DNA of 64,000 nucleotides from Azophilus sp963663395 (GCA_963663395.1 OY760226.1:3596001-3660000); one strand, 5' to 3'; counted from the first letter of the stretch, positions 36,474 through 45,476 are shown. The notes: generated by a model from the letters alone, not told the origin. Numbers and translations: made by a program.

Positions 36474-37313
36474 TTATCTCACCGAGACTGCAGCCTGTGC
36501 CAAGCGCTGTGCGGCAGACATGAATTCGTCAAAAGTGGCCGACTTTGTATCCACGGCGGCCTGCACGCAACCCGCCGCCTGATAACCGCCGAGCCAATCC
36601 TGCATCTCCCCCAACGAAGCATCGTCGGTGATCCGTCCACGGATGCTCGTGGGCACAATGCGGCCGGCCTGTTCGTCGATGACCGTGCTGCCGCGCTGCA
36701 CTTCCTCGGGAGACAGACCCGTCGGGTGCCAGTAGTCGGCGTACTTCGCAGCGCGGCGCAAGGGTGCGCGCGCCGTTCCCCGGGAGCCGATCCACAGCGG
36801 AATGCGCGGTTGCTGGACGGGCCGCGGTTGAAAGCGCACCTTGCGAAAGCTATGAAACTCTCCACTGAAAGCAACATCGTCTTTGGCGCTCCAACAGGCC
36901 TGCATGACATCGAGGGCCTCGTCGGTATACGCACCCCGCCGCTCGTAGAGGTGCTGCCTGCCCAGCGCAAAGAACTCCGCCCGTGCCCAGCCCGTGCCGA
37001 TGCCCAGGTCGACGCGCCCGCCGGACAGCGCGTCGATGCTGGCCAGCATCTTGGCGGTCAGCACCGCGTCCCGGTACGGAACCACCAGCACGCCGATGCC
37101 GAGGCGGATGGTATCCGTAATGCCGGCGACATAGGCGAGCGTGCTCACCGTCTCGAGCCAGCAATCGCCATATACGGGCTGGAAGATCTCGAACCCCACG
37201 ACGTGGTCGGTGAGCCACAGCCCATCGAAGCCCATCTGCTCGAGGTCTTTACAGCCCGCGACCGCCTGTTCCGCAAAAGGCCCCTCGTTGGGAACCACGA
37301 TATCTACACGCAC
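36474..37313 (-). CDS. LLM-class oxidoreductase, F420-type subgroup candidate
   Basis: A 279-residue luciferase-like enzyme. MRVDIVVPNEGPFAEQAV opens it, followed by LEQMGFDGLWLTDHVVGFE, RLGIGVLVVPYRDAVLTAKM, GGRVDLGIGTGWARAEF and PRIPLWIGSRGTARAPLRRA. This pattern and length are close to the family often annotated as F420-dependent LLM oxidoreductases. A PPOX-fold protein, another group with F420-using members, is the next gene on the same strand. It converges on the dehydrogenase pair with a 17-bp gap. Confidence 0.87.
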   Translation of the reverse strand: MRVDIVVPNEGPFAEQAVAGCKDLEQMGFDGLWLTDHVVGFEIFQPVYGDCWLETVSTLAYVAGITDTIRLGIGVLVVPYRDAVLTAKMLASIDALSGGRVDLGIGTGWARAEFFALGRQHLYERRGAYTDEALDVMQACWSAKDDVAFSGEFHSFRKVRFQPRPVQQPRIPLWIGSRGTARAPLRRAAKYADYWHPTGLSPEEVQRGSTVIDEQAGRIVPTSIRGRITDDASLGEMQDWLGGYQAAGCVQAAVDTKSATFDEFMSAAQRLAQAAVSVR

Positions 37314-37389
37314 TCGCCTTCTCCTTTGCCGACGCCAACCTCAGGCCGCCCATGCCACGCCGCGAAACCGGCGGCTTGTATCGCCATTC

Positions 37390-37860
37390 TCAACCCGCCT
37401 TTTCCAGGCCGCGCAGCTTGCGGTTGTACCAGGAACGCACCTCCCCCTCGCGCAACGTGCACCGGTAAACCACCGAAGACGCCGCGTAGTGCTTCCTGGT
37501 GGCCTTCGGGGCTTTGCTGACCTCGGCTCGAAATGCCGCGTATTTCTCGCCGAGCAGTTTCTGGATGCGCCGGTTCTCCGTTTCGTCCTGCACCACCTCG
37601 GCATCGCAGTTGATCACCACCGCCCTGAGGTCCACCCAGCGCTCGCCGGATTCCACCAAAAGGCACACCCGGCGGTCGCGCTCGATGTGCTTTGCCTTGG
37701 CGGACCTCGCCCGGGTTCTCAGGTAGATAGCGCCGTTTTCGTAGACGTACCACAACGGCGTCATGAACGGCACGCCGGACTTGCGTGTCGTGGCGAGAAT
37801 CACCGTGTGACCTTTGGTCAGGTACTCGTCGATTTCATCCCTGGTCAGTTGAACTCCCAT
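37390..37860 (-). CDS. PPOX-fold (split beta-barrel) flavin/F420-binding protein
   Basis: A 156-residue pyridoxamine 5'-phosphate oxidase-like protein. Typical strands are VILATTRKSGVPFMTPLWYV, GAIYLRTRARSAKAKHIERD and RRVCLLVESGERWVDLRAVV. The fold binds FMN, F420 or haem; the RSAKAKHIERDRRVCLL block is like that of F420/FMN-dependent reductases. It lies 76 bp from the LLM gene at 36474 and may share its cofactor. The substrate is unknown. Confidence 0.85.
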   Translation of the reverse strand: MGVQLTRDEIDEYLTKGHTVILATTRKSGVPFMTPLWYVYENGAIYLRTRARSAKAKHIERDRRVCLLVESGERWVDLRAVVINCDAEVVQDETENRRIQKLLGEKYAAFRAEVSKAPKATRKHYAASSVVYRCTLREGEVRSWYNRKLRGLEKAG

Positions 37861-37890
37861 TCAAATACTCCTATTCAGTTGAATTACCAG

Positions 37891-37912
37891 ACCTGGTGAT
37901 CACGAACCAGGT
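37891..37912. promoter_or_regulatory. Inverted repeat ACCTGGT-N8-ACCAGGT
   Basis: A perfect 7-bp dyad with an 8-base spacer lies in an AT-richer gap, 31 bp upstream of the PPOX gene and 78 bp after the dehydrogenase stop on the same strand. It could be an operator for the PPOX/LLM genes or a factor-dependent stop; no T-run is present. Confidence 0.35.
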
Positions 37913-37990
37913 TTGCAAATGAGTCAACCATCAAGCCGACGACTGTCCTCTGGTTGATCTGAGGCAAAACCCTGTCAGGCATCGAACCCT

Positions 37991-39184
37991 TCACAGCCCC
38001 AGCACGCGCTTGGCCAGTATGTTCCTCTGCACCTCGTCCGAGCCTGCGTAGATGGTCTCCCCGCGTTTCATGAAGTAGCGCAATGTCTCGGCGGTCGCGT
38101 AGTCAGGCGCCACGGGCCGGCTGTTACTGGCCGCGGAAAGCATGTCCGGCTCATAGGGTAGTCCATAGTAGCCGAGCGCCTGCATGCCCAGTTCCGTGAT
38201 GCGCTGCATCAGGTTGGCGCTCAGCACCTTGGTTGCCGAGACCTCCGCCCCGGGCTGCTCGCCGCGGCTCAACCGGCTGGTGAAGCGCAGTTCCCAGGTG
38301 TCCAGCGCCTGCAGGTCCACCTCGATACGGGCGAGCCGCCGCGCCACATCCGCATCGTCCGCCAGGCGGGCGCCGTCGCCGGCCCGCTCCAGGCCGACGA
38401 TGTGCCTGACGCGATCCAGCCGCTGCAACAACCGCGAGGCGCCGCTGCCGAGCCGCTCGAAGGCGAGAAAATACTTGGCCACCGTCCAGCCCTCGTTCTC
38501 CGCCCCCACCCGGTTGGCCTTGGGAACGCGCACGTCGCTCAAAAACACCTGGTTGAAATCGTGCTGGCCCGCCAGGTTGATTATGGGCCGGATCTCGATG
38601 CCCGGCGTGCCCAGGTCCATCAACAGGAAGGTGATGCCCTGTTGTCTGCGGCCCTCCCGCGACGTTCGCACCAGGCAGAATAGCCAGTCTGAGCGGTGCG
38701 CATAGGTGGTCCAGGTCTTGGTGCCGTTGACGATGTAGTCATCGCCGTCGGCAACGGCTGAGGTGACCAGCGATGCCAGGTCAGACCCCGCGGCGGGCTC
38801 GGAGTAACCCTGGGCCCAGATGGTGTCGACCTTGAGGATGTCCGGCAGAAAGCGCGCTTTCTGCGCATCGCTGCCGAAGCCCAGGATGCAGGAGCCCGGG
38901 TGATTGTTGAAGCCCCGCGGCGCTCCCGCCAGGGCGACTTCGCGGTTGAAGATGTAGTGCTGCAACGCACTCCACCCGGTTCCGCCCCACTCCACGGGCC
39001 AGCCGGGCTGCCCCCAGCCGCGCTCCGCCAGAATCTTCAGCCAGCGGTTGCCGTATTCGAATTCGCAGTAAGTCTCCACGGTGCGGTCGGCGGCGGCCAT
39101 GAGGTCCGGCGTCAGCCTGTCGGCCAGAAACGCCCGCACCTCGTCGCGAAACGCCGTATCCGCATCGCCAAAGGACAGGTCCAT
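37991..39184 (-). CDS. Acyl-CoA dehydrogenase (unpaired)
   Basis: A 397-residue acyl-CoA dehydrogenase starting MDLSFGDADTAFRDEVRAFL. It has GWGQPGWPVEWGGTGWSAL, IWAQGYSEPAAGSDLASLVT, NGTKTWTTYAHRSDWLFCLV and the final YAGSDEVQRNILAKRVLGL signature, so the family assignment is firm. The start at 39184 was chosen over an in-frame upstream ATG by homology. The N-terminus and large-subunit-type tail suggest it could partner another dehydrogenase, but no small subunit is adjacent. It is divergent from the enoyl-CoA hydratase at 39313 across a 128-bp AT-rich gap. Confidence 0.92.
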   Translation of the reverse strand: MDLSFGDADTAFRDEVRAFLADRLTPDLMAAADRTVETYCEFEYGNRWLKILAERGWGQPGWPVEWGGTGWSALQHYIFNREVALAGAPRGFNNHPGSCILGFGSDAQKARFLPDILKVDTIWAQGYSEPAAGSDLASLVTSAVADGDDYIVNGTKTWTTYAHRSDWLFCLVRTSREGRRQQGITFLLMDLGTPGIEIRPIINLAGQHDFNQVFLSDVRVPKANRVGAENEGWTVAKYFLAFERLGSGASRLLQRLDRVRHIVGLERAGDGARLADDADVARRLARIEVDLQALDTWELRFTSRLSRGEQPGAEVSATKVLSANLMQRITELGMQALGYYGLPYEPDMLSAASNSRPVAPDYATAETLRYFMKRGETIYAGSDEVQRNILAKRVLGL

Positions 39185-39312
39185 GGGATTCCCCGCAAAA
39201 CCACGGGCGTACCCGGGTGGGCACGCCCCCATTCACGTAATAGTATTCCGATTCTGCCAAATCCTATAAATCTTTTAACCAATTGCGGGCATGCGCCGAT
39301 GGAGACGATCCG
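39185..39312. promoter_or_regulatory. Divergent promoter region, acyl-CoA dehydrogenase / enoyl-CoA hydratase
   Basis: The 128-bp gap between two diverging CoA-thioester genes is AT-rich around 39238-39284, including ATCCTATAAATC. It must hold both promoters unless transcription enters from outside. No operator dyad was recognised. Confidence 0.35.
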
Positions 39313-40119
39313 ATGAGCTACGAATACATCCTGGTGGAGCGGCCCGCGCAGCGGGTGGCAAGCATTACCCTCAATAATCCGCCACGGCTGAACGCCATCA
39401 ACGGCGACATGCTGCGCGAACTCGACCGGGCGGTGCGCCGCATCGAGCGCGACGAGGAGGTGCGCGCCTGGCTGCTCACCGGCGCGCCGCGCCCGGACGG
39501 CAGGCCCTGCTTCAGCGCCGGGGTCGACCTGAAAGCCATCAACGAAGGCGTCCGCCTGGACCGACACCTGGGGCCCAGGGTAACCAATACCATCGACGAC
39601 ATGCTCAAACCCTCCATCGCCGTACTGGACGGCATCGCCAGCACCGGCGCCATCGAGCTGGCCCTGGCCTGCGACTTCCGGCTGGTGGGCACTCAAGCCG
39701 CCATCAGCGACTGGCACCTGAAGCACCTGGGCTCCGGCGTAGGCTCCTGGGGCTCGCCGGCCCGCTGGCTGACCCTGGTGGGCCCGGCGGTCACCAAGGA
39801 GATGATTCTCACCGCCAGGGTGATGAATGCCGACGAGGCGATCGCCACCGGCTTCGCAACGGCCCGACACCCTTCGAATGAGTTGTACGGACAGGCCATC
39901 GACATGGCCGGGACGATGGCGGACATGAATCCCGACGGGGTCAGCCAGGCGCTGGCCCACATCCAGCAGTCCGGCGCCCGCGAGCGCGATCACTCGCTGA
40001 CGCTGGCCACCCAGGTCAGGCAATGGTTCGGCAGCCCGGAAACCTTCGGCGAGCGCGCCAGCAAGGTGATGGCCGCGCGCCGGAAACGCCACGGGCCGCA
40101 ACAGCCCAATTCAGATTGA
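39313..40119 (+). CDS. Enoyl-CoA hydratase/isomerase family protein
   Basis: A 268-residue crotonase-fold protein. It has RVASITLNNPPRLNAINGDM, FSAGVDLKAINEGVRL and the oxyanion-hole region STGAIELALACDFRLVGTQA. The expected catalytic Glu region near KHLGSGVGSWGSPARW is altered relative to classical hydratases, so the protein may be an isomerase, hydrolase or related crotonase. The ATG at 39313 fits. It is followed after 7 bp by a fragment of a second crotonase. Confidence 0.88.
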   Translation: MSYEYILVERPAQRVASITLNNPPRLNAINGDMLRELDRAVRRIERDEEVRAWLLTGAPRPDGRPCFSAGVDLKAINEGVRLDRHLGPRVTNTIDDMLKPSIAVLDGIASTGAIELALACDFRLVGTQAAISDWHLKHLGSGVGSWGSPARWLTLVGPAVTKEMILTARVMNADEAIATGFATARHPSNELYGQAIDMAGTMADMNPDGVSQALAHIQQSGARERDHSLTLATQVRQWFGSPETFGERASKVMAARRKRHGPQQPNSD

Positions 40120-40126
40120 GGGACTC

Positions 40127-40395
40127 ATGAACGACGGTGGCGGCTCCTGCATCACGGCAGCCATCGCCGGCCCCTCGCGCGCCAAGTACATGGTGATGAC
40201 CGGCGAACTGGTGGATGCGCAACAGGCCCTCGACTGGGGACTCATCGACTTCCTGGTCCCCGACGAAGAGGTCGATGCACGGGCATTGCAGATCGCCGCG
40301 AAGATCGCCGCACAACCGCCTGTGCATGTGTCCGTGGCCAAGCAACTGTGCGACGGCGTCCATGGCCAGTCGATACGTCAGGGCATGAATGTCAG
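40127..40395 (+). pseudogene. Truncated enoyl-CoA hydratase fragment
   Basis: From an ATG with a good GAGGGA RBS, about 85 codons match only the last third of a crotonase: SRAKYMVMTGELVDAQQALD, WGLIDFLVPDEEVDARAL and PVHVSVAKQLCDGVHGQS. The N-terminal two thirds are absent. The C-terminal end is cut off where the frame runs into the oppositely oriented SDR gene. It is probably a remnant of a duplicated hydratase next to the intact copy. If translated, it could not form an active crotonase. Confidence 0.75.
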
Positions 40396-41263
40396 GTCAC
40401 ATCGTCGACCAGCACGCGCCCCTGATTCTGCACCCAGCGGCCCTCGGGGTCGCGTACCCAGCCGCTCGATGCCCAGGTGCCGCCGTCGACGCTGAGGGTC
40501 ACGCCGGTAACGTACTCCGACATTTTCGATGCCAGGTACACCGCCGCATTGCCGCATTCGTCAACGTTGCCTTCGCGGCCCAGGGGAATCAGGCGGTTGG
40601 TCGAATCGAGTTGCTCCGGCGTCGGCACCGTCCATTGACTTTCATCCACCGGCCGGTGCGGTTGCCCCGGTTGCCGGGCGTCACCGTATGGTCCGGCGCG
40701 ATGGCGTTGACGCGAATGCCGTGCGACGACAGCTCCAGCGCCATGCTGCGCGTGAAGCTCAACATGCCCGCTTTGCACGCCGCATAGACCGCGAAATAGG
40801 GCGCCGCCCGCTGCCCCTCGATGCTCGACACATTGACGATGGCGCCGCCGCGCCCCTCCCGGATCATGATCCTGGCCACCTCCGAGGTGGCCGCCAGCAT
40901 GCTCACCAGGTTGATTTCGATGTGCCGGCGCCAACTGCGTTCGCTCTGCTTGAGAAACGGCCGGCCGTTCACGCCGCCGGCATTGTTGACCAGGATGTCG
41001 ATACGGCCGAACCGCTCGTCCGCCTCGGCGATGGCTGTGCGCAGTTGATCCGTAACCATGACGTCCGCCACCAGGGGCAGTGCCTGGCGGCCCAACGCCT
41101 CCACCTGGCCGGCAACGTGCTGCGCACGCCCCGGCTCGATGTCCAGAATCGCCACATGGGCGCCGTAGCGCGCCAGCGACAGGGCGATACCCGCCCCGAT
41201 ACCCCCGCCGCCGCCGGTTACCAGCGCCACCTGATCGGTCACCGCGTAGTCGTTGTCGCTCAT
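40392..41263 (-). pseudogene. SDR family oxidoreductase, single-base frameshift
   Basis: The first frame from the ATG at 41263 encodes an SDR: TGGGGGIGAG cofactor loop, ILVNNAGGVNGRPF, and the catalytic VYAACK (Tyr-x3-Lys) segment, up to APDHTVTPGNRGNRTG. Near 40651-40655 the family resemblance switches to another frame: PVDESQWTVPTPEQLDS, IPLGREGNVDECGNAAVYLA, YVTGVTLSVDGGTWASSGW. One base is missing at the GGCCGG junction. Restored, the protein would be about 290 residues. It may be a real mutation or a sequencing/assembly error. The gene overlaps the hydrolase stop by 4 bases. Confidence 0.85.
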
Positions 41264-42237
41264 GCTTCGCCTCGCGCAATCCTGTCAAGAAAAGGCTTCA
41301 CCGCGGCCAGGAATCCCGCCGTGTTCTGTGACGCCACGTTGTGTCCGCAGTCAGGCACAACCTTGAGTTCCCCATCGGGTAGCGCCGCCACGAACCGTTC
41401 GGCCGCTTCCTGTTCCAGCACGTTGGAGTTGCCGCCCCGTATCAACAGCACCGGCATTTCAAGCTTGCTAACATCAGCGAGGCCGGGCACGCCGGGCACC
41501 CGGGCTCGAGCCCCTGCATCGCCATCGCCGCTCGACACCACGTATCGGCGCCGGTCAGCCTTTGTCATGTAGCGGCCGTCCGCGCGCTTGATCAGGTTGT
41601 ACTTCAACGTGCGCTCGATGTGCGCCCGGGTTCGGTAGCGGTCGTATCGCTCTACCCGGTCGAGGAATTCTTCCATGTCGTCGAACTCGATGTTGCGGCC
41701 GACGAATTCCCGGATCATGCGCGCACCGCGCTCTCCCACCTCGGGACCGATATCCACGACCACTACCGCGCGCACCTGTTGCGGATGCGCACAGGCCAGC
41801 GCCAGCGCCACCACGCCACCCATCGAGTGGCCCACCACCACCGGGCGGGACAGGCCCAGTGCGGCAACAAATTCCCTGGCGTCGGGCATCATGTCCGAGA
41901 TCGCGTAGTGGGCGCCCCGGTTCCACTCGGAGTCGCCGTGTCCGCGCTGATCGAGCGCGATCACCCGGTAGTCCGCCGACAGGTGCAGGCTCACCAGGTC
42001 CCAGGAGTGCGCGGATTGATTTCCGCCGTGCAGCAGCAACACCGGCTGTGCGTCTTCCCTGCCCCATTCCAGAAAGTGGAAGCGCTGATGGCGCACTACC
42101 GTGTTGCGGGAAACGTAACGAACCTTTTCCGGTACGTCGAGGTCGAGGTCGCGCGCGCTGGTAAGCAGGCTGGCGAACTCTTCCAGTCCAATCATCTCAA
42201 GCGGTTGGAGGTCGCTACTGAAGGTGTTCAGATACAT
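41260..42237 (-). CDS. Alpha/beta hydrolase
   Basis: A 325-residue alpha/beta hydrolase. The oxyanion-side motif LLLHGGNQSAHSWDLVS, RVIALDQRGHGDSEWN, the nucleophile elbow VVVGHSMGGVVALAL (Ser in GHSMGG) and the late VVPDCGHNVASQN with the catalytic His are all visible. It could open a ring by C-C or ester hydrolysis, or release a thioester; the reaction is inferred from context only. The start at 42237 gives the full homologous N-terminus. It lies 25 bp after the dehydrogenase gene and overlaps the SDR start by ATGA. Confidence 0.88.
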   Translation of the reverse strand: MYLNTFSSDLQPLEMIGLEEFASLLTSARDLDLDVPEKVRYVSRNTVVRHQRFHFLEWGREDAQPVLLLHGGNQSAHSWDLVSLHLSADYRVIALDQRGHGDSEWNRGAHYAISDMMPDAREFVAALGLSRPVVVGHSMGGVVALALACAHPQQVRAVVVVDIGPEVGERGARMIREFVGRNIEFDDMEEFLDRVERYDRYRTRAHIERTLKYNLIKRADGRYMTKADRRRYVVSSGDGDAGARARVPGVPGLADVSKLEMPVLLIRGGNSNVLEQEAAERFVAALPDGELKVVPDCGHNVASQNTAGFLAAVKPFLDRIARGEA

Positions 42238-42262
42238 CCGCGTGTTACGCCGCCCGCTACCG

Positions 42263-43342
42263 TCAGACCGCCCGCGCCCAGCCTGACAGATCCGCCACCC
42301 GCACCCGGTGCACGCTGGTCGATCCCATGAACATGCGGTCAAAGACCGCGCGCTTGAGCCAGACGTGCAATGGAAATTCCCAGGTGTAGGCGATACCTCC
42401 ATGCGCCTGGGTGGTCTCCCGCGCGGCGTGCAGGAAGCGTTCGGCAATATGCGCCTTCGCCAGGGCCGCCATGCGTTCCGCATCATCGGGCACCGCATCG
42501 AAGGCGTGCGCGGCGTACCAATACAGGCCACGGGCCGGCTCCACGTCGGTGGCCACGTTGGCGAGCTGGTGCTTCAGTCCCTGGAACGCCCCGATCACCT
42601 GGCCGAACTGTTCCCTGGTGAGGGCATAGTCAACCGCCATGTCGATGCATCGCCGCGCTCCGCCGAAGGCATCGGCCGCGAGCAGCACCAGCAGCGCATC
42701 CCTGAGCCGTCGAGCCGACCCGCCAAGTGGCACTGCGGGCGTATCGCGGAAGGCAACATGGGCGATACGCCGGGTTGCATCCAGGCAAGGCAGCGGGGTC
42801 ACTTCGATGGCCTGCGCCGGGTTCTCCACCAGCATCAGCTCACCGCCGGCAACGCCGACCACCATCAGGTCTGCCTGCCGGGGATAGAGCACATTGCGCT
42901 TGGCACCATTCAGTGCAGCCTGCCCTGCCAACTCCCACTCGTCGGGCTGCCATGCATCGTCGCTCTCGGCCAGGGCAACGGTGCCCAGGCAGTCGCCGGT
43001 GGCCAGCCGCGGCAACCAGCGCTCTTTCTGAACGTCGTTACCGCCCATGGAAATGGCCAGGGCCGCCGCGACATGGCCAAGGTAGGGCCCCGGGGTGCCG
43101 TGATAGCCCAGAATTTCGGCCACCACCGCGGCGTCAAGCATCTGCAGCCCCGTCCCCCCATGCTGCTCGTCGATCATGAGACCCAGCACGCCCAGCCTGC
43201 CGAGCGCCTGCCACAGCCGCACATCGTGCCCGTCTTCGCTGTCGAAGATTTCCAGGAGCCGAGTCTGTTCGAGTTCGTTGTGCAGCAATCGGCCGACAGA
43301 GTCCTGAAGCGCTGACTGCTCTTCGGAGAGATCGAAGTTCAC
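42263..43342 (-). CDS. Acyl-CoA dehydrogenase, small subunit (pair B)
   Basis: A 359-residue protein starting MNFDLSEEQSALQDSVGRLL. It has LGRLGVLGLMIDEQHGGTGL and the C-terminal TTQAHGGIAYTWEFPLHVWL motif, the small-subunit pattern of heteromeric acyl-CoA dehydrogenases. The central FAD block is degenerate compared with the partner. The start overlaps the stop of the large-subunit gene by 4 bases (ATGA), so the two are coupled. An enoyl-CoA hydratase and SDRs in the same run suggest beta-oxidation-like chemistry. Confidence 0.9.
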   Translation of the reverse strand: MNFDLSEEQSALQDSVGRLLHNELEQTRLLEIFDSEDGHDVRLWQALGRLGVLGLMIDEQHGGTGLQMLDAAVVAEILGYHGTPGPYLGHVAAALAISMGGNDVQKERWLPRLATGDCLGTVALAESDDAWQPDEWELAGQAALNGAKRNVLYPRQADLMVVGVAGGELMLVENPAQAIEVTPLPCLDATRRIAHVAFRDTPAVPLGGSARRLRDALLVLLAADAFGGARRCIDMAVDYALTREQFGQVIGAFQGLKHQLANVATDVEPARGLYWYAAHAFDAVPDDAERMAALAKAHIAERFLHAARETTQAHGGIAYTWEFPLHVWLKRAVFDRMFMGSTSVHRVRVADLSGWARAV

Positions 43343-44523
43343 GCGGCGCCCCCGGTCTTGTCACGGGGCAGGCCGAGACCACGCTCGCCGATGATGTTGC
43401 GCTGAATGTTCGAGGTGCCGCCGGCAATGGCGATACCCAGCGAACCGAAGAACTGGTTCATCCAGCGCTCGTTGCCGACCTTGTGGCCAGGCTCGTAGAC
43501 GGGCAGCAGCAGGCTCTCATCGCCGATCAGTTCCTGCGCGAGCGCGGCGATCAGGTGTCCCAGGTTGGTGACCACGAGTTTGTTCATGGTGGTCACCGGG
43601 CCCGGGTTCCTGCCGGCAAGGCTCATGCTGAGCTGGCGAAAAGTGGAGTATCGGTGCGCCTGAAGGTAGCCCTCTATCTCTGCGAGCCGGTCCTTGACGA
43701 TCGGGTTATCAATTGCGGGCCGGCCATTCCTGGTCGTGCTCCTGGCGACGTTGACGAGCTTGGCAAACTGCTCCAGGTAGGTTTCCGCGTTGCCGATGCC
43801 CGTGCGCTCATGCTTGAGCGTCGCGCGCGACACCTGCCAGCCTTCGCCGCGCCGGCCGACGATCCAGTCGGCGGGCGTGCGCACATCGTCGAAGAACACC
43901 TCGTTGAACGTGCTTTGGCCGGTAATCTGCTTCAGCGGGCGAATGGTGACGCCGGGCTGGTGCAAGTCGAGCAGCAGGTAGGAAATGCCCTGGTGCTTGG
44001 GGGCGTCCGGTTCCGTTCGTACCAGCGCGAACATGTACCGGCACAGCTGCGCGCGGCTGGTCCAGATCTTCTGCCCGTTGATGATCCACTCATCGCCTAC
44101 CAACTCGCCGCGTGTGCGCACCGAGGCCAGGTCGCTGCCGGACCCGGGCTCGCTGTAACCCTGGGCCCAATCGACCTCGCCGCGCACCGTGGGCGGTATG
44201 AACCGTTCCTGCTGCCAGGGTGTACCGCACTCGAGAAGCGTCGGCACCAGCATGCGCACGCCGTTGCCCGCTACTTCCATGGGCGCCCGCGCACCGGAAA
44301 ATTCCTCGTGGATGACTTGGGCGCGCAGCACATCCGCGGGCTGTTCGCTACCGCCGAAACGGCGCGGGATATTGCGGTACAGGTACCCGGCCTCGGTTGC
44401 CCGCAGTCGGAACGCCGAGATACGTTGCGGATCCCGCCCGTCCTCCCGCGACCAGTTGGTGGCGACGAACTCGCGCACCTCTTCGCGGAACGTTTCGTAC
44501 TCCGCGCCGTAGCTCAGATCCAT
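43339..44523 (-). CDS. Acyl-CoA dehydrogenase, large subunit (pair B)
   Basis: A 394-residue acyl-CoA dehydrogenase. It has YRNIPRRFGGSEQPADVLRA, DWAQGYSEPGSGSDLASVRT, NGQKIWTSRAQLCRYMFALV, LLLDLHQPGVTIRPLKQITG and the ending IAGGTSNIQRNIIGERGLGL. All core FAD-binding and oxyanion features look intact. It overlaps the small subunit gene. A recognisable sigma-70-type promoter lies 67-94 bp upstream of the start (44590-44617), so expression may not depend only on the upstream hydratase gene. Confidence 0.92.
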   Translation of the reverse strand: MDLSYGAEYETFREEVREFVATNWSREDGRDPQRISAFRLRATEAGYLYRNIPRRFGGSEQPADVLRAQVIHEEFSGARAPMEVAGNGVRMLVPTLLECGTPWQQERFIPPTVRGEVDWAQGYSEPGSGSDLASVRTRGELVGDEWIINGQKIWTSRAQLCRYMFALVRTEPDAPKHQGISYLLLDLHQPGVTIRPLKQITGQSTFNEVFFDDVRTPADWIVGRRGEGWQVSRATLKHERTGIGNAETYLEQFAKLVNVARSTTRNGRPAIDNPIVKDRLAEIEGYLQAHRYSTFRQLSMSLAGRNPGPVTTMNKLVVTNLGHLIAALAQELIGDESLLLPVYEPGHKVGNERWMNQFFGSLGIAIAGGTSNIQRNIIGERGLGLPRDKTGGAA

Positions 44524-44589
44524 GCCGGCCTCCCGGTCGGATTACTGTTCAGGGCGCCGGTCCCCCTATTCGACGCCACAAGACAATCG

Positions 44590-44617
44590 ATTGTAGATCA
44601 ACTCAACTAATGTTCAA
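44590..44617 (-). promoter_or_regulatory. Sigma-70-type promoter for dehydrogenase pair B
   Basis: On the minus strand, TTGAAC (44612-44617) and TACAAT (44590-44595) are separated by 16 bp in an AT-rich patch between the hydratase stop and the large-subunit start. Both hexamers match the consensus at 5 of 6 positions. Confidence 0.5.
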
Positions 44618-44618
44618 C

Positions 44619-45443
44619 TTATCTAGATGATTTTGCCTGAGCCTTCCTGCGCATGCGCTGCACGATGTCCTTTCCCGCCTGACGCTGGTTGCGCGCCTCC
44701 AGATCGAACAGGTAACGGCGCCGGTCGGCCTCCTCCTCGGCCTCGGTGAGGTTGTTCTTGATCAGCGTCAGCAGCGTTGCGGGCACCCTCAGCAGTTTTC
44801 GCGCCACCGACATCGTGTAATCCCGCAACTCTGCGGGCGGCAACACCTTGTTCAGCATGCCCCATTCGTACGCCTGCTGCGCCGTCAGCCGTTCGTTGAG
44901 GTAGTAGAACTCGCGCGTGCGGGCCGTGCCCATGACCCGGGTCCAGAACAGCGAACCCCCGTAGTCGCCGGAAAGGCCAACGCTGGAAAAGCTGGACATG
45001 AATGCCGCATCTTCAGATGCATAGCGAAGGTCGCACGCCGCCGCCAGACTGCAGCCGGCGCCCACCGCGGGACCCCCGATCATGGCGATCGCCGGTTTGG
45101 GCATGGTGTGCAGCAACATTGGCGCGTGCAGGTCGTAGCGGGTCAGATCGTCCTCCGCGGCATCGGGATCGGCGCCCAGCGTGCCTCTCCGCAGCCCGCC
45201 GCCGTCCTTGATGTCGCCGCCGGAGCAGAATCCTCCCGGTGCATCGCCCTTCGGCGCCCCGGTGAGTACCACCACCTTCACGCCGTCATCCGCCGCCATT
45301 TCCCGCACGGCCCCATCCAGAGCGTCAATCAGTGCGCCATTCAACGCATTCAAGCGCTGCGGGCGGTTGAGCGTGATCACACCAATTCGCTCGTTGACTT
45401 CTGTGAGGATCACGGGCGCCTCCGGCGCCTGCTCGTTTTTCAT
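44619..45443 (-). CDS. Enoyl-CoA hydratase/isomerase family protein
   Basis: A 274-residue crotonase. It has RIGVITLNRPQRLNALNGAL, GGFCSGGDIKDGGGL and the oxyanion-hole region GPAVGAGCSLAAACDLRYAS. It also has SSVGLSGDYGGSLFWTRVMG, where the Asp sits in the position of one catalytic acid, as in isomerase-like members. It lies 33 bp after the SDR gene in the leftward degradation run. The likely role is hydration or isomerisation of the enoyl-CoA made by the dehydrogenase pair. Confidence 0.9.
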   Translation of the reverse strand: MKNEQAPEAPVILTEVNERIGVITLNRPQRLNALNGALIDALDGAVREMAADDGVKVVVLTGAPKGDAPGGFCSGGDIKDGGGLRRGTLGADPDAAEDDLTRYDLHAPMLLHTMPKPAIAMIGGPAVGAGCSLAAACDLRYASEDAAFMSSFSSVGLSGDYGGSLFWTRVMGTARTREFYYLNERLTAQQAYEWGMLNKVLPPAELRDYTMSVARKLLRVPATLLTLIKNNLTEAEEEADRRRYLFDLEARNQRQAGKDIVQRMRRKAQAKSSR

Positions 45444-45476
45444 GCGCTGCCCTCCTCTGGCTCGATAGCCATGTGG

